Positions 56,254 through 64,000 of a stretch of DNA of 64,000 nucleotides are shown here, piece by piece. The stretch comes from Vibrio sp. CK2-1 (GTDB taxonomy: Bacteria; Pseudomonadota; Gammaproteobacteria; Enterobacterales; Vibrionaceae). The stretch spans positions 1 through 64,000 of the forward strand of contig NZ_JAKKCJ010000007.1 in the NCBI RefSeq assembly GCF_021726515.1, given 5' to 3'. Positions within the stretch are counted from its first letter, which is position 1; each line of letters starts with the position of its first letter. The notes beneath the pieces were generated by a model that was given only the letters and a program-made list of their open reading frames with translations, made no database searches and had not been told where the DNA came from. Made by a program: the position numbers and the translations under genes.

Positions 56254-56490
56254 TTACTTATGCTCAAACCGAGTTAATCGCACCGTCAGCTCGGTGAGTT
56301 GTTTCTTCATTGGAATGATGTAGAGAATACGGATCCAAGACTCAACCGCCAACCCGGCTAAAATAATCGCACCCGCCACCATCGGCAGCCACATATCGGT
56401 GATCATCATACCAATTAAGGTTAAGGCCAAACCAAAGGTAAATAAGTAACTTTGGCTCTTTGGGGTCATACCTGCGTAACGTGTCAACAT
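56254..56490 (-). CDS. Hypothetical two-helix membrane protein
   Basis: A 78-residue protein with two hydrophobic helices (about 16-32 and 36-52, LFTFGLALTLIGMMITDMWLPMVAGAIILAGLAVES) and a basic C-terminal cytosolic tail (MKKQLTELTVRLTRFEHK). No family recognised. It lies between tusA and mntP without clear partners. Confidence 0.7.
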   Translation of the reverse strand: MLTRYAGMTPKSQSYLFTFGLALTLIGMMITDMWLPMVAGAIILAGLAVESWIRILYIIPMKKQLTELTVRLTRFEHK

Positions 56491-56564
56491 CGCATCACCT
56501 CACTATTAATAGGGTCTATAAATAGTATAGTGACAAGCATGACAAATGGATGAATTAAAGATCA

Positions 56565-57113
56565 CTAAACCAATAAAAACTTAAATGCGATTCCTATCAA
56601 TACCAAACCACCTAACAGTTCCGCCTTACTTTCCAACCAAGTACCGCTTTTACGGCCAATAAACACCCCAAGAAAACTAAACAAGAAAGTAACAATACCA
56701 ATCAAAGCACAGGCCAAGAACGGGTCGACATCAAGCAGCGGCAAACTAAAACCCGCCGCCATCGCATCGACACTGGTGGCAATTGCCAGAGTTAACATGA
56801 CTCGGTGAGTGATCTGACAAAAATCTTCTTCAATACCCTCGACAAACGACTCATAAATCATCTTGCCGCCAATAAACAATAACAACACAAAGGCGATATA
56901 AGGCGCATAACCTTCTACCCAACCTAGTACACCATGGCCACCTAAAAAGCCGATAAATGGCATCAGTGCTTGCGCCACCCCAAAGTACACCCCAGCCTTT
57001 ATCGATAATGCAGTCGGCTTATTGGTTTGGCCAACTAATTTTGCACCTAAACCAATCGAAACCGCGAACGCATCCATGCTTAATGCTAACGCTAAAAATA
57101 AAACATCCCACAT
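56565..57113 (-). CDS. mntP: Manganese efflux pump MntP
   Basis: Inner-membrane Mn2+ exporter of 182 residues with six helices in two similar halves. The charged motifs [14 protein letters not shown] (about 10-23) and [17 protein letters not shown] (about 112-128) are the duplicated metal sites. Divergent from glyQ. I looked for the manganese riboswitch known upstream of E. coli mntP and did not find a convincing copy in 57114-57306. Confidence 0.92.
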   Translation of the reverse strand: MWDVLFLALALSMDAFAVSIGLGAKLVGQTNKPTALSIKAGVYFGVAQALMPFIGFLGGHGVLGWVEGYAPYIAFVLLLFIGGKMIYESFVEGIEEDFCQITHRVMLTLAIATSVDAMAAGFSLPLLDVDPFLACALIGIVTFLFSFLGVFIGRKSGTWLESKAELLGGLVLIGIAFKFLLV

Positions 57114-57306
57114 TGCTTATTACTCACATTTATATTTTTCGCCGTTAATGGCTTTTTGTCGCAAAAGGATATAAGTTCCCCGCTTTTCATTCAATCAATA
57201 AAGCCTTTACTGCAATAGTAGATTGAGGGTAATACATGAACTCGCTATACTGAGGAACTATTTTTTTTCAATTAAAATCGCGCGAACTGAGTAGGCAAAT
57301 AAAGTT

Positions 57307-58242
57307 ATGCAAAAATACGACGTCAAAACCTTTCAAGGGATGATCCTCGCGCTGCAGGATTATTGGGCCCAAGTCGGCTGTACCATTGTTCAACCTTTAG
57401 ATATGGAAGTAGGCGCAGGCACCTCTCACCCGATGACCTGCCTTCGCGCGATTGGTCCAGAGCCAATTGCTACCGCTTACGTACAACCATCACGCCGTCC
57501 AACCGATGGCCGTTACGGTGAAAACCCGAACCGTCTGCAACACTATTACCAATTCCAGGTCATCATCAAGCCGTCTCCTGACAACATTCAAGAGTTGTAC
57601 CTAGGCTCATTAGAAGTCCTTGGCATTGACCCACTTATTCACGATATCCGTTTCGTGGAAGATAACTGGGAAAACCCAACACTAGGCGCATGGGGCTTAG
57701 GCTGGGAAGTATGGCTAAACGGTATGGAAGTGACTCAGTTTACCTACTTCCAACAAGTGGGTGGCCTAGAGTGTAAGCCTGTTACAGGTGAAATCACTTA
57801 CGGCATCGAACGTCTTGCCATGTACATTCAAGGTGTGGATTCAGTATACGACCTAGTTTGGACTGATGGCCCACTAGGTAAAGTAACTTACGGTGATATC
57901 TTCCACCAAAATGAAGTAGAGCAATCGACTTACAACTTCGAACACGCTGATGTGGATTTCCTATTTAGCTTCTTTGACCAATGTGAAAAAGAATGTCTGC
58001 ACTTACTTGAGCTTGAAAAGCCTCTACCGCTTCCAGCTTACGAGCGCATTCTTAAAGCTGGTCACGCATTCAACTTGCTTGATGCACGTAAAGCCATTTC
58101 GGTGACTGAACGTCAACGCTACATCTTACGCATTCGTAACTTAACTAAAGCGGTTGCAGAGGCTTATTATGCTTCTCGTGAGGCGCTTGGGTTCCCAATG
58201 TGTAAAAACGATGATGTGAAAAGCAAAGGCGAGGAGAAGTAA
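57307..58242 (+). CDS. glyQ: Glycyl-tRNA synthetase, alpha subunit
   Basis: Catalytic half of the alpha2-beta2 glycyl-tRNA synthetase. The 311-residue protein has class II synthetase motifs: [43 protein letters not shown] (about 37-80) and [14 protein letters not shown] (about 160-175). The stop is 2 nt before glyS, so the pair is co-translated. Confidence 0.97.
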   Translation: MQKYDVKTFQGMILALQDYWAQVGCTIVQPLDMEVGAGTSHPMTCLRAIGPEPIATAYVQPSRRPTDGRYGENPNRLQHYYQFQVIIKPSPDNIQELYLGSLEVLGIDPLIHDIRFVEDNWENPTLGAWGLGWEVWLNGMEVTQFTYFQQVGGLECKPVTGEITYGIERLAMYIQGVDSVYDLVWTDGPLGKVTYGDIFHQNEVEQSTYNFEHADVDFLFSFFDQCEKECLHLLELEKPLPLPAYERILKAGHAFNLLDARKAISVTERQRYILRIRNLTKAVAEAYYASREALGFPMCKNDDVKSKGEEK

Positions 58243-58244
58243 TC

Positions 58245-60311
58245 ATGGCGAAGAATTTCCTAATTGAACTCGGTACGGAAGAGCTACCACCAACACAACT
58301 TCGCACTTTAGCTGAAGCATTCGCCAGCAATTTTGAAGCGGAATTAAAAGAGGCTGATCTAGAGCATCAAGGCGTAAAATGGTACGCAGCACCTCGTCGT
58401 TTGGCTTTAAAAGTCAGCGAACTTGCTGAAAGCCAACAAGACAAAATCGTTGAAAAGCGTGGTCCTGCGATCGCTCAAGCCTTTGATGCCGATGGTAATC
58501 CAACTAAAGCGGCTCAAGGTTGGGCACGTGGTAATGGCATTACCGTTGAACAAGCAGACCGTTTAAAAACCGACAAAGGTGAATGGCTACTTTACAAACA
58601 AGAAGTCAAAGGCCAAGCGGTTAAAGATTTAGTGGTCGACATGGCAGCCAAAGCATTAGCGAATCTACCGATTGCCAAGCCAATGCGTTGGGGTGATAAA
58701 GAAACTCAATTTATCCGCCCAGTAAAAACGCTAACTATCTTGTTTGGTGAAGAGCTTATCCAAGGTGAAATCCTAGGTGTGGCTTCTGATCGCATTATTC
58801 GTGGTCACCGCTTTATGGGTGAGCGTGAGTTTACTATCGATAACGCGGACCAATACCCAACATTACTGGCTGAAAAAGGCAAAGTAATGGCCGATTACGA
58901 AGAACGTAAAACAATTATCTTACGTGATTCACAAAAAGCGGCGGCAGCGGTTGGCGGTACTGCGGATCTAGAAGATGACCTAATCGAAGAAGTCACTTCT
59001 TTGGTTGAATGGCCAGTAGTATTAACCGCTAAGTTTGAAGAAGAGTTCTTAAAAGTGCCTTCTGAAGCTTTGGTTTACACTATGAAAGGCGACCAAAAGT
59101 ACTTCCCTGTCTACGATGACAACAAGAAGCTACTACCTAACTTTATCTTCGTATCGAACATCGAATCAAAAGACCCTCGTCAAGTGATCGAAGGCAATGA
59201 GAAAGTGGTGCGTCCTCGTCTAGCGGATGCTGAGTTCTTCTTTAATACTGACCGTAAGCGCACGTTAGAATCGCACCTTCCTGAATTGGAAACAGCAATC
59301 TTCCAAAAGCAACTAGGTACGATCAAAGACAAGACCGACCGCATTACTGAATTGGCTGGCTTTATTGCTGAGCAAATCGGTGCTGACGTTGAGAAATCAA
59401 AACGCGCTGGCCTATTAGCCAAATGTGACTTGATGACATCTATGGTATTTGAATTCACCGACACTCAAGGTGTTATGGGCATGCACTACGCACGTCACGA
59501 CGGTGAAGCCGAAGAAGTGGCAGTAGCACTAAACGAGCAATACATGCCTCGCTTTGCGGGTGATGACTTACCAAGCTCAGGTGTCGCTGCGTCAGTGGCT
59601 ATGGCAGATAAACTGGATACACTGGTTGGTATCTTCGGTATTGGCCAAGCACCAAAAGGTTCAGATCCATTTGCACTACGTCGTGCCTCTTTAGGTATTC
59701 TACGCATTATCGTAGAGAAAGGTTACAACCTAGACCTAACGGTTCTGATCGCAAAAGCCAAAGAACTTCTTGGTGATAAACTGACTAACGCGAATGTTGA
59801 ATCTGACGTATTAGACTTCATGCTAGGCCGTTTCCGCGCTTGGTATCAAGATGAAGGCTTTAGCGTTGATATCATTCAAGCGGTATTGGCACGTCGCCCG
59901 ACTAAACCTCTTGATTTCGACCAACGTGTGAAAGCGGTATCTCACTTCCGTGGTCTAGATGCAGCTGAAGCACTTGCCGCCGCCAACAAACGTGTGGGTA
60001 ATATCCTAGCCAAATTCGATGGTGAGCTAAGCGCTGACATCGATCTGACTCTATTACAAGAAGATGCTGAAAAAGCCCTGGCAGAAAACGTTGAAGTAAT
60101 GACCGAAGCACTAGAGCCGGCCTTTGCAAACGGCGACTATCAACAAGCGCTAAGCAAGTTGGCAGACCTTCGTGAGCCGGTTGATGCTTTCTTCGATAAC
60201 GTGATGGTTATGGCAGACGATGAAGCACTGAAGAAAAACCGTCTGACTATGCTGAACAACCTGCGTAACTTGTTCTTGCAGATCGCGGACATCTCTTTAC
60301 TGCAAAAATAG
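58245..60311 (+). CDS. glyS: Glycyl-tRNA synthetase, beta subunit
   Basis: tRNA-binding half of glycyl-tRNA synthetase, 688 residues. It starts [26 protein letters not shown] and carries the HD-like [10 protein letters not shown] and the C-terminal anticodon-binding helix bundle (DALR-like, about 560-680). GGAGAAG precedes the start. A terminator follows at 60391. Confidence 0.97.
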   Translation: MAKNFLIELGTEELPPTQLRTLAEAFASNFEAELKEADLEHQGVKWYAAPRRLALKVSELAESQQDKIVEKRGPAIAQAFDADGNPTKAAQGWARGNGITVEQADRLKTDKGEWLLYKQEVKGQAVKDLVVDMAAKALANLPIAKPMRWGDKETQFIRPVKTLTILFGEELIQGEILGVASDRIIRGHRFMGEREFTIDNADQYPTLLAEKGKVMADYEERKTIILRDSQKAAAAVGGTADLEDDLIEEVTSLVEWPVVLTAKFEEEFLKVPSEALVYTMKGDQKYFPVYDDNKKLLPNFIFVSNIESKDPRQVIEGNEKVVRPRLADAEFFFNTDRKRTLESHLPELETAIFQKQLGTIKDKTDRITELAGFIAEQIGADVEKSKRAGLLAKCDLMTSMVFEFTDTQGVMGMHYARHDGEAEEVAVALNEQYMPRFAGDDLPSSGVAASVAMADKLDTLVGIFGIGQAPKGSDPFALRRASLGILRIIVEKGYNLDLTVLIAKAKELLGDKLTNANVESDVLDFMLGRFRAWYQDEGFSVDIIQAVLARRPTKPLDFDQRVKAVSHFRGLDAAEALAAANKRVGNILAKFDGELSADIDLTLLQEDAEKALAENVEVMTEALEPAFANGDYQQALSKLADLREPVDAFFDNVMVMADDEALKKNRLTMLNNLRNLFLQIADISLLQK

Positions 60312-60390
60312 ACGTTATTGCAAAAATAAGCATGAGAATTAATCGGTAACAAAACATCGCTTTGTTAACTGATTAAAAGTATTAAGATTA

Positions 60391-60427
60391 AGCCCAAGCT
60401 ATACTCAATGTAGCTTGGGCTTTTTTA
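60391..60427 (+). terminator. Rho-independent terminator of glyQS
   Basis: AGCCCAAGCTA pairs perfectly with TAGCTTGGGCT (11 bp, 9-nt loop) and is followed by six T. Confidence 0.92.
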
Positions 60428-60457
60428 TGGCCATCATTTAGAAAGGATTCGACTCTA

Positions 60458-61486
60458 GTGCCAATATTGCAGTTATTACATCGCTGGATAACCGCTAAAT
60501 TTAACCGCTTAACCGGGCAGAATTTACTGTTTGCCTTACTGGTTTATTTAACGATTTCATGGAGCCTGCTTTATCTCGCCAATGAGACGGCACTCACTCC
60601 CTTCGCAGATTTCATTTATTACATCATGGTGACGGGTTCTACCGTCGGTTATGGCGATATGTCACCACAAACCGAAATGGGAAAATGGGTCACCGCACTG
60701 TTTATTATTCCGGGCGGTGTTGGTTTATTCGCAATGGTGATCGGACGTTTGGCGACTAACGCTATTCAACTATGGAAAGCACGATTAATGGGGCACAGAA
60801 AAGTGAATGTAGAAAATCATATTTTAATTTTAGGCTGGAGCGAACAACGCACTCCTCATCTGATCGAAATGCTGTTACATGAAATCAAAAGCAATCATCA
60901 AGATATTGTTCTATGTTCGGCGCAACAAATTGAAAACCCCTTTCCTAGCAAGATCGAATTTGTTCATGTCAGCGCTTTCACTGATGAGCAAGACATGGCA
61001 AAAGCCGGAGTGAGCAAAGCCAAAACCATCATTATTGATCTCGATAGCGATAATGACATCATGGCCGCCGGTCTGAACTGTGCTAACGAAAATCCAGAAG
61101 CTCATATCGTCACCTACTTCCGCGATGCCCATTTAGGTACGCTACTCAAACAACACTGCAAAAACGTTGAATGTATTCCGTCTATTGCCTCAGAAATGAT
61201 CGCTAAATCGGCTGTCGATCCGGGCTCTAGCCAATTGCATTATGAGCTAGTCAATAACGCCCTTGGCATGACCCAATACATGGTCAAATACCAAGGACAA
61301 CCCACCAGCTTTAATACCGTTTTTTCTCGCTTTAAACAGCAATACGATGCGATTTTAATTGCAGTGAATCATGGTGATGGTTTAACCCTAAATCCGCCAC
61401 TCGAACACACCATCAAACAAGATGACGTACTGGTGTATATCGCCGATGAGCGCATTACTGGGATAGATTGGAAAACCTTTATTTAA
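60458..61486 (+). CDS. Potassium channel with RCK (TrkA-N) domain
   Basis: A 342-residue two-helix K+ channel. Residues 20-100 contain helix 1, pore helix with the selectivity filter TVGYGD (STVGYGDMSP, about 64-69) and helix 2; residues about 115-340 are a regulatory TrkA-N/RCK domain (HILILGWSEQRTPHLIEMLL, VHVSAFTDEQDMAKAGVSKAKTIIID). The domain lacks a clean GXGXXG, so the nucleotide or ion ligand is uncertain. Start is GTG at 60458. Likely to set membrane potential or K+ flux; substrate inferred from the filter. Confidence 0.9.
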   Translation: MPILQLLHRWITAKFNRLTGQNLLFALLVYLTISWSLLYLANETALTPFADFIYYIMVTGSTVGYGDMSPQTEMGKWVTALFIIPGGVGLFAMVIGRLATNAIQLWKARLMGHRKVNVENHILILGWSEQRTPHLIEMLLHEIKSNHQDIVLCSAQQIENPFPSKIEFVHVSAFTDEQDMAKAGVSKAKTIIIDLDSDNDIMAAGLNCANENPEAHIVTYFRDAHLGTLLKQHCKNVECIPSIASEMIAKSAVDPGSSQLHYELVNNALGMTQYMVKYQGQPTSFNTVFSRFKQQYDAILIAVNHGDGLTLNPPLEHTIKQDDVLVYIADERITGIDWKTFI

Positions 61487-61632
61487 TTCCTCGGACCACC
61501 TATCCACTAAAGCCATAAATGATTTTTATGGCTTTTTTGTTGCACGTGTTTATCGCTCCCTCTTTCTATCAACCACACAATCAGGTATGTTTCAGCATTC
61601 AATCGGTAACCGTAACGTTGGATGTAAAGGAT

Positions 61633-62883
61633 ATGCAGTTTTCTCAGTTTGGTGACAAGTTTAATCGCTACTCAGGCATTACCCAGTTAATGGATGATCT
61701 CAATGATGGGCTCCGCACTCCCGGTGCCATCATGCTCGGTGGAGGCAACCCAGCCGCCATTCCAGAAATGCTCGAGTACTTTAAACAAGCCAGCACTGAC
61801 ATGCTCAATAATGGTGAGCTGATCGCTGCCATGACCAACTACGATGGCCCGCAAGGCAAGAATGTGTTTATTCAAGCCTTAGCCGATTTGTTAAAGCAAA
61901 CTTATGGTTGGGATATCAGCCCGAAAAACATCAGCCTGACCAACGGTAGTCAAAGCGCCTTCTTCTCACTGTTTAACCTGTTCGCAGGCAAACAAGCCGA
62001 TGGTAGTCATAAGAAAATCCTACTACCTTTAGCGCCTGAATATATTGGTTACAGTGATGCAGGAATTGATGAAGATATATTTGTCTCTTATCACCCTGAA
62101 ATCGAATTGCTGGATAATCGCATGTTTAAATACCATGTCGATTTTGAGCAAGTTCAGGTGGATGACTCAGTTGCCGCAATTTGTGCCTCTCGTCCCACCA
62201 ACCCAACCGGTAATGTGCTCACCGATGAGGAAATCCGCAAGCTGGATAAGTTAGCCCGTGATAACAACATTCCGCTAATCATAGATAACGCTTACGGCAC
62301 GCCTTTCCCTAATATTATTTTTGAAGACGTCACACCCTTTTGGAATGACAACACCATCTTGTGTATGAGCCTATCTAAACTGGGCTTACCCGGTGTGCGT
62401 TGCGGAATAGTGATTGCCAGTGAAGCCATGACCCAAGCGATGACCAACATTAATGGCATCATCAATTTAGCGCCTTGTAGTATTGGCCCAGCGATCGCGA
62501 CTCATATGATCAAACAAGGGGATTTACTGCCATTAAGCGAAAATGTAATTAAGCCTTACTACCAACATAAAGCCCAACATGCGGTCGAGTTATTACAAAG
62601 TGCCATTCCCGACCCTAGCTTTAAAATCCATAAACCGGAAGGCGCGATCTTCTTATGGCTGTGGTTTGATGAACTGCCGATCACCACAATGGAACTCTAC
62701 CAACGCTTAAAAGCTCGTGGCGTATTAATTGTTCCAGGAGAATATTTCTTCTTTGGACAAGATGATGAATGGGATCATGCTCATCAATGTTTACGTATGA
62801 ACTACGTACAAAATGAGCAAGATATGCAGCGCGGTATCGAGATTATTGCCGAAGAAGTGAATAAGGCATATCAAGCAGACTAG
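61633..62883 (+). CDS. avtA: Valine--pyruvate aminotransferase
   Basis: PLP-dependent transaminase linking valine/2-oxoisovalerate with alanine/pyruvate (fold type I). At 416 residues it equals E. coli AvtA (417). Motifs are MLGGGNPAAIPEM, NYDGPQGK, SRPTNPTGNV and the PLP lysine in CMSLSKLGLPGVRCG (about 262-276). ATG at 61633 (MQFSQFGDKFNRYSG) matches the family; a longer frame from 61519 is not credible. Confidence 0.94.
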   Translation: MQFSQFGDKFNRYSGITQLMDDLNDGLRTPGAIMLGGGNPAAIPEMLEYFKQASTDMLNNGELIAAMTNYDGPQGKNVFIQALADLLKQTYGWDISPKNISLTNGSQSAFFSLFNLFAGKQADGSHKKILLPLAPEYIGYSDAGIDEDIFVSYHPEIELLDNRMFKYHVDFEQVQVDDSVAAICASRPTNPTGNVLTDEEIRKLDKLARDNNIPLIIDNAYGTPFPNIIFEDVTPFWNDNTILCMSLSKLGLPGVRCGIVIASEAMTQAMTNINGIINLAPCSIGPAIATHMIKQGDLLPLSENVIKPYYQHKAQHAVELLQSAIPDPSFKIHKPEGAIFLWLWFDELPITTMELYQRLKARGVLIVPGEYFFFGQDDEWDHAHQCLRMNYVQNEQDMQRGIEIIAEEVNKAYQAD

Positions 62884-62910
62884 CTTCAATAATATAAGCT
62901 TAATAACAAA

Positions 62911-62937
62911 AAGGGTGCCCAATTGGCACCCTTCTCT
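62911..62937. terminator. Hairpin terminator between avtA and ibpA
   Basis: AAGGGTGCC (62911-62919) pairs with GGCACCCTT (62925-62933). It lies between convergent genes and may serve both, with T-rich sequence only loosely placed on the plus strand. Confidence 0.75.
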
Positions 62938-62973
62938 TCCTTTAATAGCTGACTAGATTAGCAATGTTCTAAC

Positions 62974-63411
62974 TTACTGGTTTTCTAGCAGCTCTTTACC
63001 GTTAATCGCGATTTTACGTGGTTGCATCGCTTCTGGGATTTCACGTTCTAAATCGACGTGCAATAAACCATTTTCCATATTGGCACCCAACACTTTTACG
63101 TAGTCTGCGAGCTGGAATTTACGCTCAAAATCACGCTCTGCGATACCTTGATAAACGTAGTTTTTGCCTTCTTCCGGCTGACGTTCACCACGCACGATTA
63201 GCATGTTTTCATGCTGTGTAATATCAAGATGCTCTTCCGAGAAACCTGCTACTGCCATCGTAATACGGTAGTGGTTATCGTCTTTTTTCTCGATATTGTA
63301 TGGAGGGTATCCGCCTGAGGTATTTTTGGCGTTATTGGTTTCCATTAGGTTTAATAAACGATCAAAACCAATGGCGTTACGGTATAAAGGTGAGAAGTCT
63401 ACATTACGCAT
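62974..63411 (-). CDS. ibpA: Small heat-shock protein IbpA
   Basis: Holdase chaperone that coats aggregates for DnaK/ClpB. The protein (about 145 residues) begins [23 protein letters not shown] as IbpA does, has the alpha-crystallin domain (about 40-130, [45 protein letters not shown]) and the C-terminal IxI-like RKIAING. ATG at 63411 follows GAGGAT; an upstream in-frame start is dismissed. The leader folds like a heat-sensing ROSE element and RpoH is encoded in the window, so it is expected to be doubly heat-controlled. Confidence 0.95.
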   Translation of the reverse strand: MRNVDFSPLYRNAIGFDRLLNLMETNNAKNTSGGYPPYNIEKKDDNHYRITMAVAGFSEEHLDITQHENMLIVRGERQPEEGKNYVYQGIAERDFERKFQLADYVKVLGANMENGLLHVDLEREIPEAMQPRKIAINGKELLENQ

Positions 63412-63415
63412 AATA

Positions 63416-63438
63416 CTATCCTCTAATTTAAGCAATAG
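63416..63438 (-). promoter_or_regulatory. ROSE-like RNA thermometer covering the ibpA ribosome site
   Basis: In the transcript, CUAUUGCUU (63438-63430) pairs with the ribosome site GAGGAUAG (63423-63416) across a short AAAUUA loop. The pairing leaves one bulged G within UUGCU opposite AGGA, the hallmark of ROSE thermometers that hide the Shine-Dalgarno at low temperature. The ATG lies 4 nt further. A second hairpin upstream (GAGTTTCGG.../...TCGAAAACTT, about 63442-63470) resembles the 5' ROSE hairpins. Based on inspection, not on a folding program. Confidence 0.72.
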
Positions 63439-63500
63439 TGTGCAAGTTTTCGACCCGAGCCGAAACTCGCGATTTAATTTAAGTGCCTATCTATAACCCT

Positions 63501-63528
63501 ATCGGCGAAATAGATTCAGCGTTGCAAG
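63501..63528 (-). promoter_or_regulatory. Possible sigma-32 promoter of ibpA
   Basis: On the minus strand CTTGCAA (63528-63522; 6 of 7 to the heat-shock -35 CTTGAAA), a 15-nt spacer, and GCCGAT (63506-63501; 4 of 6 to CCCCAT). Position fits a leader of about 90 nt containing the thermometer. The -10 match is weak. Confidence 0.45.
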
Positions 63529-63683
63529 GGCCCACTCTTTATCTTTATCGCAAAGTCTTTATAAGAAAAAACTTCAGAGTCAGAGCTTATCGGCATCCCT
63601 TTCAAGATCATATATAAGGTCGAAAAAATGGCTTTCAAGAGGATAATTGAAAATTTTTAATCTACTTTTATCTCCCTGAAAAC

Positions 63684-63714
63684 AAAAAACCCTTTGCGTG
63701 AACAAAGGGCTTTT
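63684..63714 (-). terminator. Rho-independent terminator of gyrB
   Basis: AACCCTTTG and CAAAGGGCTT form a stem; on the minus strand TTTTTTG follows. It lies just after the gyrB stop. Confidence 0.85.
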
Positions 63715-63766
63715 AAAGATTTCAGTTAGCGTTTCAGACTACACGTCTAAATCTAAACATCCAAGT

Positions 63767-64000
63767 CTAAACATCTAGGTTCGCTACTTTCAATGCGTTG
63801 TCTTCAATGAACTTACGACGAGGTTCTACCTGGTCACCCATCAATGTTGTAAACAACTCATCAGATGCAACGGCATCATCAATAGTTACTTGCATCATAC
63901 GACGAGTTTCTGGGTCCATAGTGGTTTCCCAAAGTTGATCTGGGTTCATCTCACCTAGACCTTTGTAACGCTGTAGTGATAAGCCACGACGTGATTCTTT
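63767..64000 (-). CDS. gyrB: DNA gyrase subunit B, C-terminal end (partial)
   Basis: Only the last 77 residues lie in the window; the gene runs off the right edge. The visible part, [26 protein letters not shown] and the C-terminal [45 protein letters not shown], is the highly conserved GyrB tail including the TOPRIM-end QRYKGLGEM. GyrB is usually near dnaA-dnaN-recF, suggesting an origin-proximal location. Confidence 0.95.
   Translation of the reverse strand, partial: KESRRGLSLQRYKGLGEMNPDQLWETTMDPETRRMMQVTIDDAVASDELFTTLMGDQVEPRRKFIEDNALKVANLDV

Noticed and set aside
57114-57306. Manganese (yybP-ykoY) riboswitch upstream of mntP
   Set aside because: The spacer is short and the conserved loop and stem pieces of that class were not recognisable.
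1-64000. CRISPR array or tRNA genes
   Set aside because: I saw no regularly spaced direct repeats of CRISPR type and no tRNA-like cloverleaf with a CCA-type end in the spacers read.

Overview
The window is chromosomal DNA from a gammaproteobacterium, almost certainly a Vibrio or close relative in the Vibrionaceae. The 5' end of a 16S rRNA gene, the overall protein sequences, and blocks such as btuB-murI-trmA, fabR/sthA, ftsY-ftsE-ftsX-rpoH, lysA-dapF-DUF484-xerC-yigB, glyQS and avtA-ibpA-gyrB all fit. gyrB at the right edge suggests, by inference, that this is the larger chromosome not far from its origin. I cannot name the species.

Layout. 1-740: start of a 16S gene (minus strand) with leader, boxA and two promoters. 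741-5480: RRM protein, murI, btuB with a cobalamin riboswitch, trmA. 5481-24700: an accessory segment between trmA and fabR, which in E. coli are separated only by yijD. It holds an IS110-family transposase relic (about 5800-6200), a complete hexose-phosphate sensing cascade (uhpA-uhpB-uhpC), an AfuABC-type ABC importer that I read as the Uhp-controlled hexose-phosphate uptake system rather than an iron transporter, and a type I restriction-modification operon read right to left: small HTH-like gene, hsdM, hsdS, an AlbA_2/Schlafen-like gene broken by an in-frame amber codon, hsdR, and a YgjP-type metallopeptidase.

24700-36988: fabR/sthA, a MATE exporter, a Fur-box-controlled methyltransferase, lexA with two SOS boxes, plsB, ubiC-ubiA, glpG, glpE and rpoH. 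The glpE-rpoH spacer carries an origin-like cluster of DnaA boxes and GATC sites. 37256-44369: ftsYEX, rsmD, the yhhL/yhhM/yhhN-type genes, MarC, and an AT-rich spacer with a 25-codon membrane smORF. 44390-51129: acyltransferase, pldB-yigL, EVE protein, lipoprotein, DTW protein, NIPSNAP protein, yigB. 51167-57113: xerC-DUF484-dapF, lysA-lptM, cyaY, tusA, mntP. 57307-64000: glyQS, a K+ channel, avtA, ibpA with a ROSE-like RNA thermometer, and the C-terminus of gyrB.

Functional links: UhpB/UhpC/UhpA are expected to sense external sugar phosphates and switch on afuABC. RpoH encoded here is the expected transcriptional activator of ibpA, whose mRNA appears to carry a second, translational heat switch. 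LexA represses itself through twin boxes. The most interesting signals are the DnaA/GATC cluster, the ibpA thermometer, the amber-interrupted AlbA_2 gene inside the type I RM operon, the uhpABC-afuABC cassette with its inverted repeat, and the Fur box in front of an uncharacterised methyltransferase.
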